NCBI GenBank assembly: GCA_963855995.1
Contig: OY979717.1
Location: 38,436,680-38,500,679, forward strand
Direction: 5' to 3'
Origin: Muricea muricata
Lineage: Eukaryota; Cnidaria; Anthozoa; Malacalcyonacea; Plexauridae
Length of the DNA stretch: 64,000 nt
The translations under genes and the position numbers were made by a program. The notes under the pieces were generated by a model that did not search any database, was not told where the DNA came from, and saw only the letters and a list, made by a program, of their open reading frames with translations. Below are positions 10,267 to 19,032 of this stretch, in pieces; within the stretch, counting starts at the first letter, position 1, and each line of letters opens with the position of its first letter.

Positions 10267-10840
10267 AAATCTTAGAGCAAGGGCTTAATCTCAGCAAATC
10301 ATAGCAACAAGGCTACTCTACCGCTTACATTGCCTTGCTCTTTATTTAAGTTGTCTTCAAAGGATTTTGCTCTGGAAAAATTAAATTTTGATCGCTTTAG
10401 TGCTTGGGCACATGGTCTGCGCCTTCGGCAAGTTGTGACACAGCAGGCACAACAAGTCGCGCCACTATTTGGGTTCGCTTAAGTCATCCAGAGAAAAGAA
10501 TCGTGTTCTAGCACGGATTCTGATTTAGAGGCGTTACATCATAATCCAACAGATGGTAGCTTTGCACCATTGTATTTTCAGGCAAGTGCATGAGCCAATT
10601 GTCTGAATCTGTGGTTCCTCTCGTACTGAGCAGAATTACTATTGCAACAACCATTCAACAGTAGAGTAAAACTAAGCTGCCTCATGACGGTCTAAACCCA
10701 GATTACGTTCCCTATTGGCGGGTGAACAACCCGACGCTTGGCGAATTCTGCTTCGCAATGATGGGAAGAGCGGACATGGAAGGATAAAAAAGCAACGTCG
10801 CTTATGAACACTTGGCTTCCACAAGCCACTTATTACACCA
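10267..10840 (-). rRNA. 28S rRNA 3' part (pseudogene copy)
   Basis: The complement runs from the GGCTTGTGGAAGCCAAGTG region (about 10830), through ATTGCGAAGCAGAATTCGCC and GGGTTTAGACCGTCATGAG, to the sarcin-ricin loop CTCAGTACGAGAGGAACC (10614-10631), then GCGCCTTGCC-type 3' domain remnants, and ends CTGAGATTAAGCCCTTGCTC at the 28S 3' terminus. Substitutions in normally invariant positions and the truncated context point to a decayed copy. Confidence 0.88.
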
Positions 10841-11009
10841 TTAACCTAACGTTTTGAAACTAGACTAAGGTACACAAGTATAAAGTCAGAAGATCTAAAC
10901 ACTATTCATGATACATAGCTATTGACATACATGTATATAATCATATAGTTATGATAACTTTTATGAAATTTCAAAAGTTATAAGGCTTTGACTATTAAAA
11001 AAACAGGAA
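10841..11009. other. AT-rich boundary between rDNA relic and inverted repeat copy
   Basis: No gene recognised. Homology of the inverted unit to the array tail fades near 11010-11035. Confidence 0.4.
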
Positions 11010-12511
11010 TATTGATAACATATAATAAATTTCAAAAAAGTTAATGTAAAAGCGCATGTGGGTGAGTGGTATTGGTCCCGTCTTTCCATCGACCATGTTT
11101 TACTCACTCTGTCGAATATTTTTTCCTTGCCAAAAACACATTTACAATGCATTTTCTTTCATATTTCACTCAACGCACTCTTTCTAGTGATTTTTATTTT
11201 TTTTATAAATGTATATTTCAACGCTTTTTCGTACAAAAACACGAGCATCTAATTTTTGAAATGTCAGCATTTTCAGTTTTCATTAAATTCTCATGCATTT
11301 ATGCTATGTTCTTTTGAAGTAATTTGTATAATATGGAATACAAAATGCTAGCATCTATACAGTTTTGCCAAAATGACAATAACATGTTTAAAAGTAACAT
11401 ATGTCGTCATGGAAACATCGTGAATTTTTTAGTGTTTGCAAGTGCTTCTTACATTCGTTATTACCTCAGAGTTTCAAGTGTTATTTTATTAGGAATCGCC
11501 CTAAAATTTTAAAATTTCACTTAACATCCTTTTTACTAACCAAATATTTTTGTAGTCACTTTACTTTTCAAGTGTTATTTTATTAGAGTTTATAAATAAA
11601 AGCTAACATTTGTAAAATTTAGAAATGACGCTTTGAAATTTGGAAGATTAACTGTGTTCTAAGAAAACATAAACTACGTTTTTATGGTTTTATAAAACAC
11701 AGTTAACAATTGTTACTCAGTGAACAAGACAGCAATTGCATGTGAGAAAAATATTTATTAAAACATTTACTACAATTATTGTGCCTATATTATATCTTAT
11801 ATTTACTATTTATATTCAAGTTTTTCATGCAGCAGTTCTTATTTATTCTTTTTGTCCTTTCCTTTTTTCGGTGTCTTCTTACTTGTCGTTGCCACGTCTT
11901 CTTTGTCGTCCACAAGCAGCTAGAGTCCCTTTCGTATTCGTTTCTGCTTCGATTTGGCTCTGTTCTCTTTAATGGTTCATTTGGGAATTTTTTCTTCGTC
12001 ATCTGAAGAAGATTCTGGTGTGTGTGACGAAAACGCTGATGGCAGCATTCGTGATGCTTTCACATTTGCTCTTTTTGTTGGAGAATGAAACTGCTTGAAG
12101 AAATCTTTATGTGCCAGTTGTTTACCTCTCTGGTGCCTTTCTACCAAGGACACTTGAGACAATGAAATCACGCATCGATTCGATGTCTGCGTTCTTCTTG
12201 AACACTGCATCGCTGCTGGTTTCCAATGCTTCGACGAGTTGTGCAGATTGTTCAGGATCTTGCACCAATGTTCTCGCCACGATAAGCTGTACTGCTGTCG
12301 CAAACATTGCACTGTCAACATGAAACATTTTATCCATGATGATGTCCAGGTCTTCATGACCTTGAAACAAGAACTTCAGCACGTCCACTACATCGTTTTC
12401 ACAGGCAGAAGTTACAGCATCTTTATGCAGTTTCTTCAGCGGCTTATTTAATTCTGACCTTTTGCTGAGAAACTATTTAACAGTCTCTGGCATGAAAACT
12501 TTCTGGACCTT
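11010..12511 (-). repeat. Inverted diverged repeat unit, 3' arm (tail and gene C-terminus)
   Basis: Read on the minus strand this matches the array from inside the companion gene (for example 23371) through the lysine-rich gene end to the AT-rich tail: AGTAAAACATGG, GGGACCAATACCACTC and ATGCGCTTCTACATTAACTT all have counterparts. Substitutions and indels are clearly more frequent than between array units, so this is an older relative in opposite orientation. It is cut from its other half (16550-17668) by the composite element at 12512-16549. Confidence 0.85.
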
Positions 12512-12763
12512 CAATCAGTGACAAAATTGGCGGACCGACTGACCCGAAATTGGAACATAACCCCCCCTTGCCCCCTTTTCAATGTTGTGAGGCCAAAACT
12601 GCGATCTTACGCGAGCTGACCTTCTGTCCTAGCATGTCTCTGGTTGTTCTGTTGTCAAAAAAATCCAACATTGAAAAGGGGGAGGGGGTTAATAAGAATT
12701 TTGCAAGTTTACATAAATTTATAGTTATAAATATGGTGTCCCACCTTTTAATGTCACTGGTTG
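12512..12763. repeat. Left terminal repeat (MITE-like)
   Basis: It begins CAATCAGTGACA and ends TGTCACTGGTTG. The ends are inverted matches of each other (CAAYCAGTGACA) with one mismatch over about 12 bp, so each repeat is itself MITE-like. It contains C-rich and G-rich runs around AACATTGAAAAGGGGGAGG. Confidence 0.75.
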
Positions 12764-13278
12764 TCTGAGCAAATTCGAGGGTGTTCTAGTTTGTAAAATT
12801 TGTACTAAGGTTAGCTTTTTGATTATGTATTGCTGTAGGTTCTTTACTAAAGACATTTTAAACACTTCTCCATAATATTTTGTTGTGAACTCTTAAGAAT
12901 TTAAAATAAACAATATTTCACGGGAGTATTTTAGAATGCATTTTACGCACTTGTCTATAAAAGTGACGCATGTGATTTTTGCGAATACCGCACGCTTCTA
13001 ACAATCTCACAATTATTCTCAGTATAAACTTAGTTATAAAATTTTTACATACATTTAATGTAATTCTTAAAGGTCAATGCTTTATTCTTTATTCATGGCA
13101 GGCATATAAGCCATCATATGCCGTGTTACACTCGCAAGTCGCAAATAATTTAAGTCTATTAACGTGATGACATATCGTGTTACACGATCATCTTCGACAT
13201 ATGTCTTTTTGAAGGACACGCTGTCTATACGCTTTTTGCCGGTTAAGACTTTTAAAGAATTTAATTGAATTTCGAAAC
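12764..13278. promoter_or_regulatory. Region upstream of Rep with palindromes
   Basis: No gene is recognised. ATCGTGTTACACGAT (13174-13188) is a perfect 15-nt hairpin palindrome with a TTA centre; CCGTGTTACACTCG at about 13119 repeats its core. GACATAT (13169-13175) and ATATGTC (13199-13205) form an outer inverted pair about 75 bp before the Rep ATG. These could be Rep-binding or promoter sites; this is inference from position. Confidence 0.45.
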
Positions 13279-14516
13279 ATGGATCTTATTGAAGGCTATG
13301 AAAGTAGTTCCTCCTGTTCTGATTCTGATAAATGTGAGTTGGGCAAAAGGCAAATTCGGAAAGTTTATTTGGTTACATATAGCCAAGCCAACACGTCAAA
13401 ATTCCCAACAAGAGCAGCGTTTGCCCAAGCGGTAAATAAATCGTTTCACAAAAGATCCGCCAAAATTCTACAATGGTGTTGTTCACAAGAATACCATAAG
13501 AAATCTGGAGTGCATTACCACATGTGTTTGAAACTTAGCAAAAATCAACGATAGTTGAGCGCAAAGAAATATCTTGCTGAAGAATATGGTATTTCCGTTC
13601 ATTTCTCAAGCGTGCATGCTAACTATTATACGGCATGGAAATACATTACGGAAGAAGACAAACATTCACTCGAAAGCGAAGGACACCCTGACTTAAACGA
13701 CAGCGAAGAACCATCAACAATGAGAGCAAGTGAAGCCAACTACAAGCGCACAGCTGTGAGACGGCGTTCGCATGAAAATATCGAACAGGACGTAGATATA
13801 GATTGCCCAGATGAATGTGGGCAAGTGCAAGATGAAAGCGATGGGAGGCACAGAAAACGCAGGATAGGCAATGTAAAACCCGCATTGAAACTCTAAACGA
13901 GGCACATGAAGGACAATGTACTTGCAATGCAAAAGCCGAATGGCATAGCTGTGCATTGCAATTACTTGCAAATAACAATATTGCTGTTGACAATTTTGCG
14001 AACTGTGTAAAACAACTATTAATAAAAGGTCGTGGCAAATTTAGAAACATTATGTTGATGGGCCCAGCGAAATGCGGCAAAACATTCTTGCTAAATCCTC
14101 TTAACAAGATATTTAGCACTTTTACTAACTCGGCATCAACAAGTTTCGCGTGGGTAGGAGCTGAAAAAGCCGAAGTGCTTTTCTTGAATGACTTTCGTTG
14201 GTCACCTCAGATAATCGCCTGGCATGATTTGCTCTTGATGTTGGAGGGTCAGTTAGTCCACTTGCCCGCACCGAAATCGCACTTTGCCCATGATCTAGTG
14301 TTTGACAAAGACACGCCAATTTTCAGCACCAGCAAGCATCAGTTGGTTTATGTTAAAGGGGGAGTTGTTGACGAGAGGGAGACAGAAATGATGGCCGTTC
14401 GATGGAAAATATTTAATTTCAACTGGCAGATTTCGCAGGAAGAGCAACGGGACATAGATTCTTGCCCAGCGTGCTTCGCTCGGCTCATCCTCAAGAGCTA
14501 CGACTGGCTTGACTAA
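13279..14516 (+). pseudogene. Rep-like protein: HUH endonuclease plus SF3 helicase
   Basis: A rolling-circle-type initiator relic, related to CRESS-DNA Rep and parvovirus NS1-like proteins and to endogenous Rep genes of invertebrates. The N-terminal part has motif 1 VYLVTYSQ (about residues 32-39), the HUH motif H-Y-H in VHYHMCLKL (13510-13536), and the tyrosine motif YYTAWKY (13624-13644), the expected nicking domain. After a linker, a superfamily 3 helicase follows: KGRGKFRN, Walker A GPAKCGKT (14061-14084), Walker B-like VLFLNDF (about 14176) and motif C TPIFSTSKHQ (about 14313). A TAG at 13552-13554 interrupts the first part, and a frame change near 13850 separates linker and helicase. 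Catalytic motifs look conserved, so decay is recent. It could derive from a virus or from a Rep-bearing transposon; the absence of a capsid gene in the element does not decide this. Confidence 0.85.
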
Positions 14517-14606
14517 TGAGAAATGTATTCGTTAAATATCGCCTTATCGTGAAAGACATCGCAGTTGAAAAAACATAACTTCTTATAAGTGTTTAGTGTA
14601 TGTTTG
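14517..14606. other. Short Rep 3' flank
   Basis: Nothing recognised between the Rep stop and the first iteron-like repeat. Confidence 0.4.
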
Positions 14607-14609
14607 TTA

Positions 14610-14741
14610 ACGAGTAACCGTGCCGAAATTGCTATAATTAAGTAGATAGCACGAGTCACCACGAGTAACCATGTTTGTGTTTATAAATTAGTGTAGCATA
14701 TTAACATATTTATCATTGCATGGTGACTCGTGGTTACTCGC
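14610..14741. repeat. Iteron-like repeats and large hairpin downstream of Rep
   Basis: The decamer ACGAGT(A/C)ACC occurs at 14610-14619, 14651-14660 and 14661-14670 on the plus strand and twice inverted at 14722-14741. As a result 14652-14673 and 14719-14740 form a 22-bp stem with two mismatches around a 45-nt AT-rich loop. Tandem short repeats next to a stem-loop and beside a Rep gene is the layout of rolling-circle origins. I see no canonical TAGTATTAC nonamer in the loop. Confidence 0.65.
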
Positions 14742-15015
14742 TTAAAATCGTACGAAAATTCAAAAATTTTAATGGTTATGTGTGTAAATATGTTACCAGA
14801 TCATCACAGCACTTTCATGGCACTCAAGAGTAAGTTAGCAACTGCCTTTGAAGGATATTTTCAGCGATTTTTGGTTTAGCTTAATGTAACATGACACTGC
14901 CATAATTCAATCAGTTTGTTAGATAAACAATTTAATGCTTGTAATATAAGGGGGTTTACACAATCTAATACAAAAATTCATAGACATTGTAAGGTTCTCT
15001 ATTATTTGATTACAG
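14742..15015. other. Spacer between hairpin and Tc1-like transposase
   Basis: AT-rich; no gene recognised. The outer end of the Tc1-like element should lie here, but I could not identify a convincing terminal inverted repeat by eye. Confidence 0.35.
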
Positions 15016-16116
15016 TTAGTATTTTGTGCGCATACCCTTGCGTTTAACAATTTCTTTAATTCTGTTTGGCATACTTCCCACAGTCTTATTTACATATTCT
15101 TTTGAAACTGACCATATATGAAATTTAACTCTTTCAACAAATTCATCCCATGATTGATGTATTATATTTTTCTGTAATATTTCTGCTTCAGTGTTTTTGC
15201 GCACGACGTTGAACAAATTTTCTATCGGATTTATATCTGGAGATCTGGCTGGAATTACTTGCATAGTCGCACCAATAGAATGTAAGGCTTTCTTTGCAAC
15301 AGCTGACGTTTGTGAGGGATCATTATCCATTACAAATAAGTTTGGGGTATTATTAATATTGCTTTGTTTTCCTGTTATGTCAAAGAGCGTTGGAAATTGA
15401 CGGCGAATGAAGCGAGCAAAATATGGCCCATCCATTTTTTCATATGTTTCGGCCCAAATAACCCCTTTCCCGTACGCTATAGCCACCAGCAAGTGCAGTC
15501 TTCTGCCACCGGCGAGCTCTTTGCTTCCTTTTGTAGTTATCAGTAGGCCTTCCCCCCTTTTTCGCCAAACACAAGTTTTTGGTTTCAGTGCGTCACTCAT
15601 TGGGTTGGATTTGTAGATGAAGGAAACGCCATCCAAGTAAAATGCAACGCCTTTTGTCTAATAATCAGGTGGTTTCTTCATCATAGACCGTGCGAACGTA
15701 CAGCATATTTGGAAATCTTTTGTTGTAAGCACCCCTTTCTTGCGACTTTGAAAGAAACCGTATCCCAGCTTTTTCACATAACGAACAAACGTTCTGTAAG
15801 ACACTAAGGTTGCGAAAATTCCACTCTTTTGCACTACCTCCATCACTGTAAAATTTGGAGTCTTTTCTCGGAGTTGTATGATTGCTCTTCTAAGCTTTCG
15901 CTGGTCTCTTTCTGATAATGATTTTCGTCGATCACGATTAGAATAAGAGTTTAGCACGCTCTTCCGTCCACAGTCAGCTTGCTTAACAATCCTCTGGACA
16001 CTTGTCTTTGACATATTGGTTTTCAAGGCAATCTTCCGATATGAGTATTTCATTTCCCGTCTTATTAGGAGGGCTAAAGCCCGCTGCTCAGCCGTAAAAT
16101 ACCTATTTTGCTTCAT
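15016..16116 (-). pseudogene. Tc1/mariner-type transposase (DD34E), one in-frame stop
   Basis: A cut-and-paste DDE transposase of the IS630-Tc1-mariner superfamily, about 366 codons. The N-terminus (MKQNRYFTAEQRALAL, then a segment SYRKIALKTNMSKTSVQRIV) looks like a paired-type helix-turn-helix; a second HTH-like part follows around residues 60-130. The catalytic triad is visible: D in FYLDGVSF, D in VMDNDPSQ, and E in NPIENLF, with 34 residues between the second D and the E, a Tc1-type spacing. The only lesion seen is a TAG at 15658-15660, nine codons before the first catalytic Asp; the frame is the same on both sides. It is oriented against the Rep gene. Confidence 0.9.
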
Positions 16117-16293
16117 GATCAGTCATTAATACGATTTATTATTACGTCACATAATTAACTAGTTGATTATGATGATTCCTAATCATAGCTCATTCAAAAT
16201 TTTCGTTGTGCTGAAAATTTGGTGCAGTTACCTTGCTTAGTTTTAAAGTTATACATAAATGAAGATGACCAACAGCACTCCAAATGGCTCAGA
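16117..16293. other. Transposase 5' flank to inner border of right repeat
   Basis: No gene. It contains a short palindromic stretch around TTATGATGATTCCTAATCAT (about 16166) and ends with the inner inverted repeat GCTCAGACAA. Confidence 0.4.
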
Positions 16294-16549
16294 CAATCAG
16301 TGACAAAATTGGCGGACCGACTGACCCGAAATTGGAACTTAACCCCCCTTGCCCCCTTTCCAATGTTGTGAGGCCAAAACTGCGATGTTACGTGAGCTGA
16401 CCTTCTGTCCTAGCATGTCTCTGGTTGTTCTGTTGTCAAAAAAATCCAACATTGAAAAGGGGGAGGGGGGGGGGTTAATAAGAATTTTGCAAGTTTACAT
16501 AAATTTATAGTTATAAATTGGGTGTCCCACCTTTTAATGTCACTGGTTG
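16294..16549. repeat. Right terminal repeat (MITE-like)
   Basis: A copy of 12512-12763 in the same orientation. Differences include a longer G run (about 16460-16471) and a few substitutions (GATGTTACGTGAG against GATCTTACGCGAG). The high similarity implies that both repeats shared a recent common source. Confidence 0.75.
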
Positions 16550-17668
16550 TTGTTCGTCATAATCTTCATGTTCTTCATTACTGTGTCTGAAAGCTCAGAC
16601 AGGGCCACTTTCGGTCGCAACAGCCACTCACACAAATACGACTAGTCTTTTCAGGACTGTTTCTGGCAATGGTGCTCCTTCTGCTTCATCATATGGTTGG
16701 ATGAAGTGGCATGTAAATTGCTGGAAAAATCCAACACCACCTCCTGGGGAACCGGCTTTGCCGGGGTTGCTGAATGCACCTTTCTTCATTTTGATTTCTT
16801 AGTTTTTTCTTTCTGCCTTGCTAACTTGCTTGCTTGATGTTTGGTTTGAGAGAAGTTAGCATTGCTCATAATTTCAAGTAAATTTGTACAGTGTAATGCA
16901 CTGATAATAAGCAATGTGATTGGTTACATTATAAGCGTTATTATTGGACAAAAAAACTTATACATTTTGATTGGTTGATTGCAATCCTGAAGTAATCCAG
17001 CCATTCTAGCCTTATTATTGGACAGAAAAATATGCAATTTGATTGGTTAATTATGATCCTGCCGTTTCACCTCACAGGTCCGCCTAGAGAATAGATACTT
17101 TGTAACACTTTGTATATTCAAATCATACAATTTTGAAACACTAGAGAGACATCACTGGAGAACTATCTTGGGGAAAACGAAATACACACGCTTTGGTTTA
17201 AGGTAATTGTGAAAATACTTGGGAGAACATTTGAGGGGAGCTGATTACAAATCGTTGAAATAAGTTGTAAGGTAGGAGCGAAATTATGGTTTATTATATG
17301 TTTGTGGCGAACATGTAATGTTTTGTAAACGGACTATTTCCAATTATCTATGTACTGGAATAGTTACATTCAGTTTTCCTGGTTTTACTTGCACATGACA
17401 CACCCTGAATTTTGTTTACCATAAAATGTTTTAACACTTAGGTATATAGCATTTTGTAAAGGCTTTCTAATGTAGCAGTCTGTTTTAATACACGTCAACT
17501 CCTTGGATAAATATTCGAACGTTTTCCTGGTTTTACTTGCACATGATATACTCCGAATTTTGTTTACCATAAAATGTTTTAACACTTAGGTATATAGCAT
17601 TTTGTAAAGGCTTTCTAATGTAGCAGTCTGTTTTAATACACGTCAACTCCTTGGATAAATATTCGAAC
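16550..17668 (-). repeat. Inverted diverged repeat unit, 5' arm (promoter region and gene start)
   Basis: On the minus strand this matches the first about 830 bp of an array unit: the unit start TTCGGAGTA(T)ATCATGTG, five CCAAT boxes, the ATG with MKKGAFSNPGKAGSPGGG, and the CEW region up to the insertion. A small extra stretch (around 16880-16905) lies between promoter and gene. The start region is duplicated: a 148-bp segment at 17373-17520 is repeated at 17521-17668. Confidence 0.85.
17373..17668. repeat. 148-bp tandem duplication
   Basis: GTTTTCCTGGTTTTACTTGC starts at 17373 and at 17521, and both copies continue through ACCATAAAATGTTTTAACAC, GTATATAGCATTTTGTAAAG and ATAAATATTCGAAC. Few differences, so the duplication is recent. 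Confidence 0.9.
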
Positions 17669-17945
17669 ATGAAGCGATATTTTACTTCCTGTATATGTTA
17701 AGCGATTTTTTGTATGAAATTATGCACCATTTTCAGCGCAAGCTTTAACATATCATCTACTACAAACTATACTTGGCATATAGCATTTTTTATAAGCTTT
17801 CTAGAGTAGCAATACGCTTTAATATATCTAAATTTGTTTGTGAAATATTTATTTGTATGCGAAGCGAAAATTTAGTTTTTGTATAAGCTAAGCTATTTCG
17901 AGTATGAATTTCAGTGCCATTCTAAGCGTAGGTTACGTGTGCAAC
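17591..17945. repeat. Diverged tandem repeat of about 185 bp interrupted by the LINE
   Basis: GTATATAGCATTTTGTAAAG (about 17592) and CATATAGCATTTTTTATAAG (about 17779) start alignable segments of about 185 bp. A further diverged start, ACTTGACATTTAGGATTTTT followed by GTAGCAATCCGC, lies after the LINE at about 21419. This suggests that the LINE landed in, or next to, this repeat. Confidence 0.55.
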
Positions 17946-18017
17946 TACGGTCCTGTACAGACATGTGCAATTGTGCTCCACTTGAAAGTTTTAAAACGGC
18001 GATATAAGCCTTAAAAT

Positions 18018-18854
18018 ATGTCAGTTACTGTCAAGTCTCTAAAGAAGGAGAATGACAGCCTTAAGGAACAAATTAATGCTCTTTCCAAGGATTTTGATCG
18101 GCTATGGAGTAAACTACAACAAAATGAAGCTCAAACCGAAAATGGCCAAGGCCGGCTAGACGGAAGTTCAAACGCGGAGATTCAGAATAACCTAGAGTTT
18201 TATAGCAAGTCTTATGATGATCTGACCACTTCTCAAAAGAAATCTACTGTTGAGCTTCAACAGTTTAAAAATCGATTGGATATCCTCTCAGATAAAGTAG
18301 AAAACATTTCTGCAGCCATTGAAGAAAACCAACAATATAGCTATCGCTATAACGTGAAACTAATGGGAATACCGGATAACAACTCAAGCGAATCTGCTTC
18401 TGAAACAATGAATTTGTGCCTCAAGCTCTTTCAGAAAGTGGGAGTTGAAATTACACGGAATGACATCGATATTGCACATCGTGTCCCTTCAAGAAGTGCA
18501 AGGCTCACCCCGCAGCTGATTATCTGTAAGTTTGTTAGAAGGATCGTGAAAGAAGAAATTATTAAAGCTTGTAAACATATATGTAAAGTTACACCCGTTG
18601 ATATAGGATTACAAGGTCAAGACCCAATGGCAGAAGCTAAGATCTTTGAGCACCTAATACCTGGCGTGCAGAAGTTACTGGCAGAAGCGAGAAAATTCCA
18701 ACTGCAACACGGTCTTAGATACTGCTGGGTAAAAAATTTTAAAGTCTATCTTCGAGAGACGGAGAGTTCTCGTCCTTTACTGATCAAAAGTCTCAGCGAT
18801 CTGGTCAACCTTAGAATTAGTATACCGGAGGGATCTGTCTTGCCTCGCAGCTAA
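18018..18854 (+). CDS. LINE ORF1 protein (coiled coil plus RRM-like domain)
   Basis: An intact 278-residue frame. The first about 105 residues are rich in K, E, Q, N and L with heptad-like spacing (coiled coil), as needed for ORF1p trimers. Around residues 114-185, YNVKLMGIPDN, ETMNLCLKLFQKVGV, DIDIAHRVPS and QLIICKFVRR match the RNA-binding (Transposase_22/RRM-like) core found in L1 and several CR1-type elements. A basic C-terminal domain follows. The protein would bind element RNA as a chaperone. It lies about 180 bp before the endonuclease-encoding frame. ORF1 is open although ORF2 is defective, so the insertion is young or ORF1 has been spared. Confidence 0.85.
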   Translation: MSVTVKSLKKENDSLKEQINALSKDFDRLWSKLQQNEAQTENGQGRLDGSSNAEIQNNLEFYSKSYDDLTTSQKKSTVELQQFKNRLDILSDKVENISAAIEENQQYSYRYNVKLMGIPDNNSSESASETMNLCLKLFQKVGVEITRNDIDIAHRVPSRSARLTPQLIICKFVRRIVKEEIIKACKHICKVTPVDIGLQGQDPMAEAKIFEHLIPGVQKLLAEARKFQLQHGLRYCWVKNFKVYLRETESSRPLLIKSLSDLVNLRISIPEGSVLPRS

Positions 18855-19032
18855 GTGAATAACAACTTATAAATAGTTATGTATTTACTATATCTTTATA
18901 AAACATTTTTGTGATGTCTTGTTCACCTGGCGATATTAATTTACAAAGTTTTCTACCATTTGGATGACATTTCGTATAAATTAAGCCTTATATGAGCTAA
19001 CTCACGGTCCAGTAAACATTGATCCAATTCGT

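Larger units (their letters stand above)
12512..16549. mobile_element. Composite element with ~250-bp direct terminal repeats
   Basis: Near-identical direct repeats (12512-12763 and 16294-16549) bracket a 3.5-kb interior holding a Rep/SF3 pseudogene and a Tc1-like transposase. The sequences outside the two repeats rejoin cleanly: AACTTTCTGGACCTT on the left and TTGTTCGTCATAATC on the right are contiguous in the array units. The whole block therefore inserted as one, inside the companion gene. The inner borders carry an inverted pair, TTGTCTGAGC (12761-12770) and GCTCAGACAA (16287-16296). A clear target duplication longer than 2 bp is not visible. Confidence 0.7.
11839..16789 (-). pseudogene. 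Companion-protein gene, inverted copy split by a 4-kb insertion
   Basis: The gene starts at the ATG complement at 16787-16789 and runs to 16550 with the same early frame change as the array copies. It is interrupted by 12512-16549 and resumes at 12511. The second part encodes VLKFLFQGHEDLDII, SAMFATAVQLIVARTLVQDP and VSSVLGRKAPER, then, in the next frame, the Ser/Asp/Glu tail. The TGA after EEKIPK is present as in nearly all array copies. The basic tail ends at the stop complement 11839-11841. It shows that the frame changes are older than the array. No function is known. Confidence 0.75.

Noticed and set aside
14674..14718. Canonical circovirus/geminivirus nonamer in the hairpin loop
   Set aside because: The loop has TAGTGTAGC-like sequence only; this is not a credible TAGTATTAC match.
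14780..16290. Terminal inverted repeats of the Tc1-like element
   Set aside because: A weak match (CAACTGCC...ATTTTCAGCG and GTAACTGC...ATTTTCAGCA) was seen on the two sides, but it is too imperfect to call by eye.
12512..16549. LTR retrotransposon (direct repeats of 250 bp)
   Set aside because: The interior has no gag, RT or integrase, the repeats have MITE-like inverted ends rather than TG...CA, and no primer-binding site or polypurine tract was seen.
12512..16549. hAT assignment for the CAGTGACA-ended 250-bp repeats
   Set aside because: The ends are hAT-like but no 8-bp target duplication is present at either copy.
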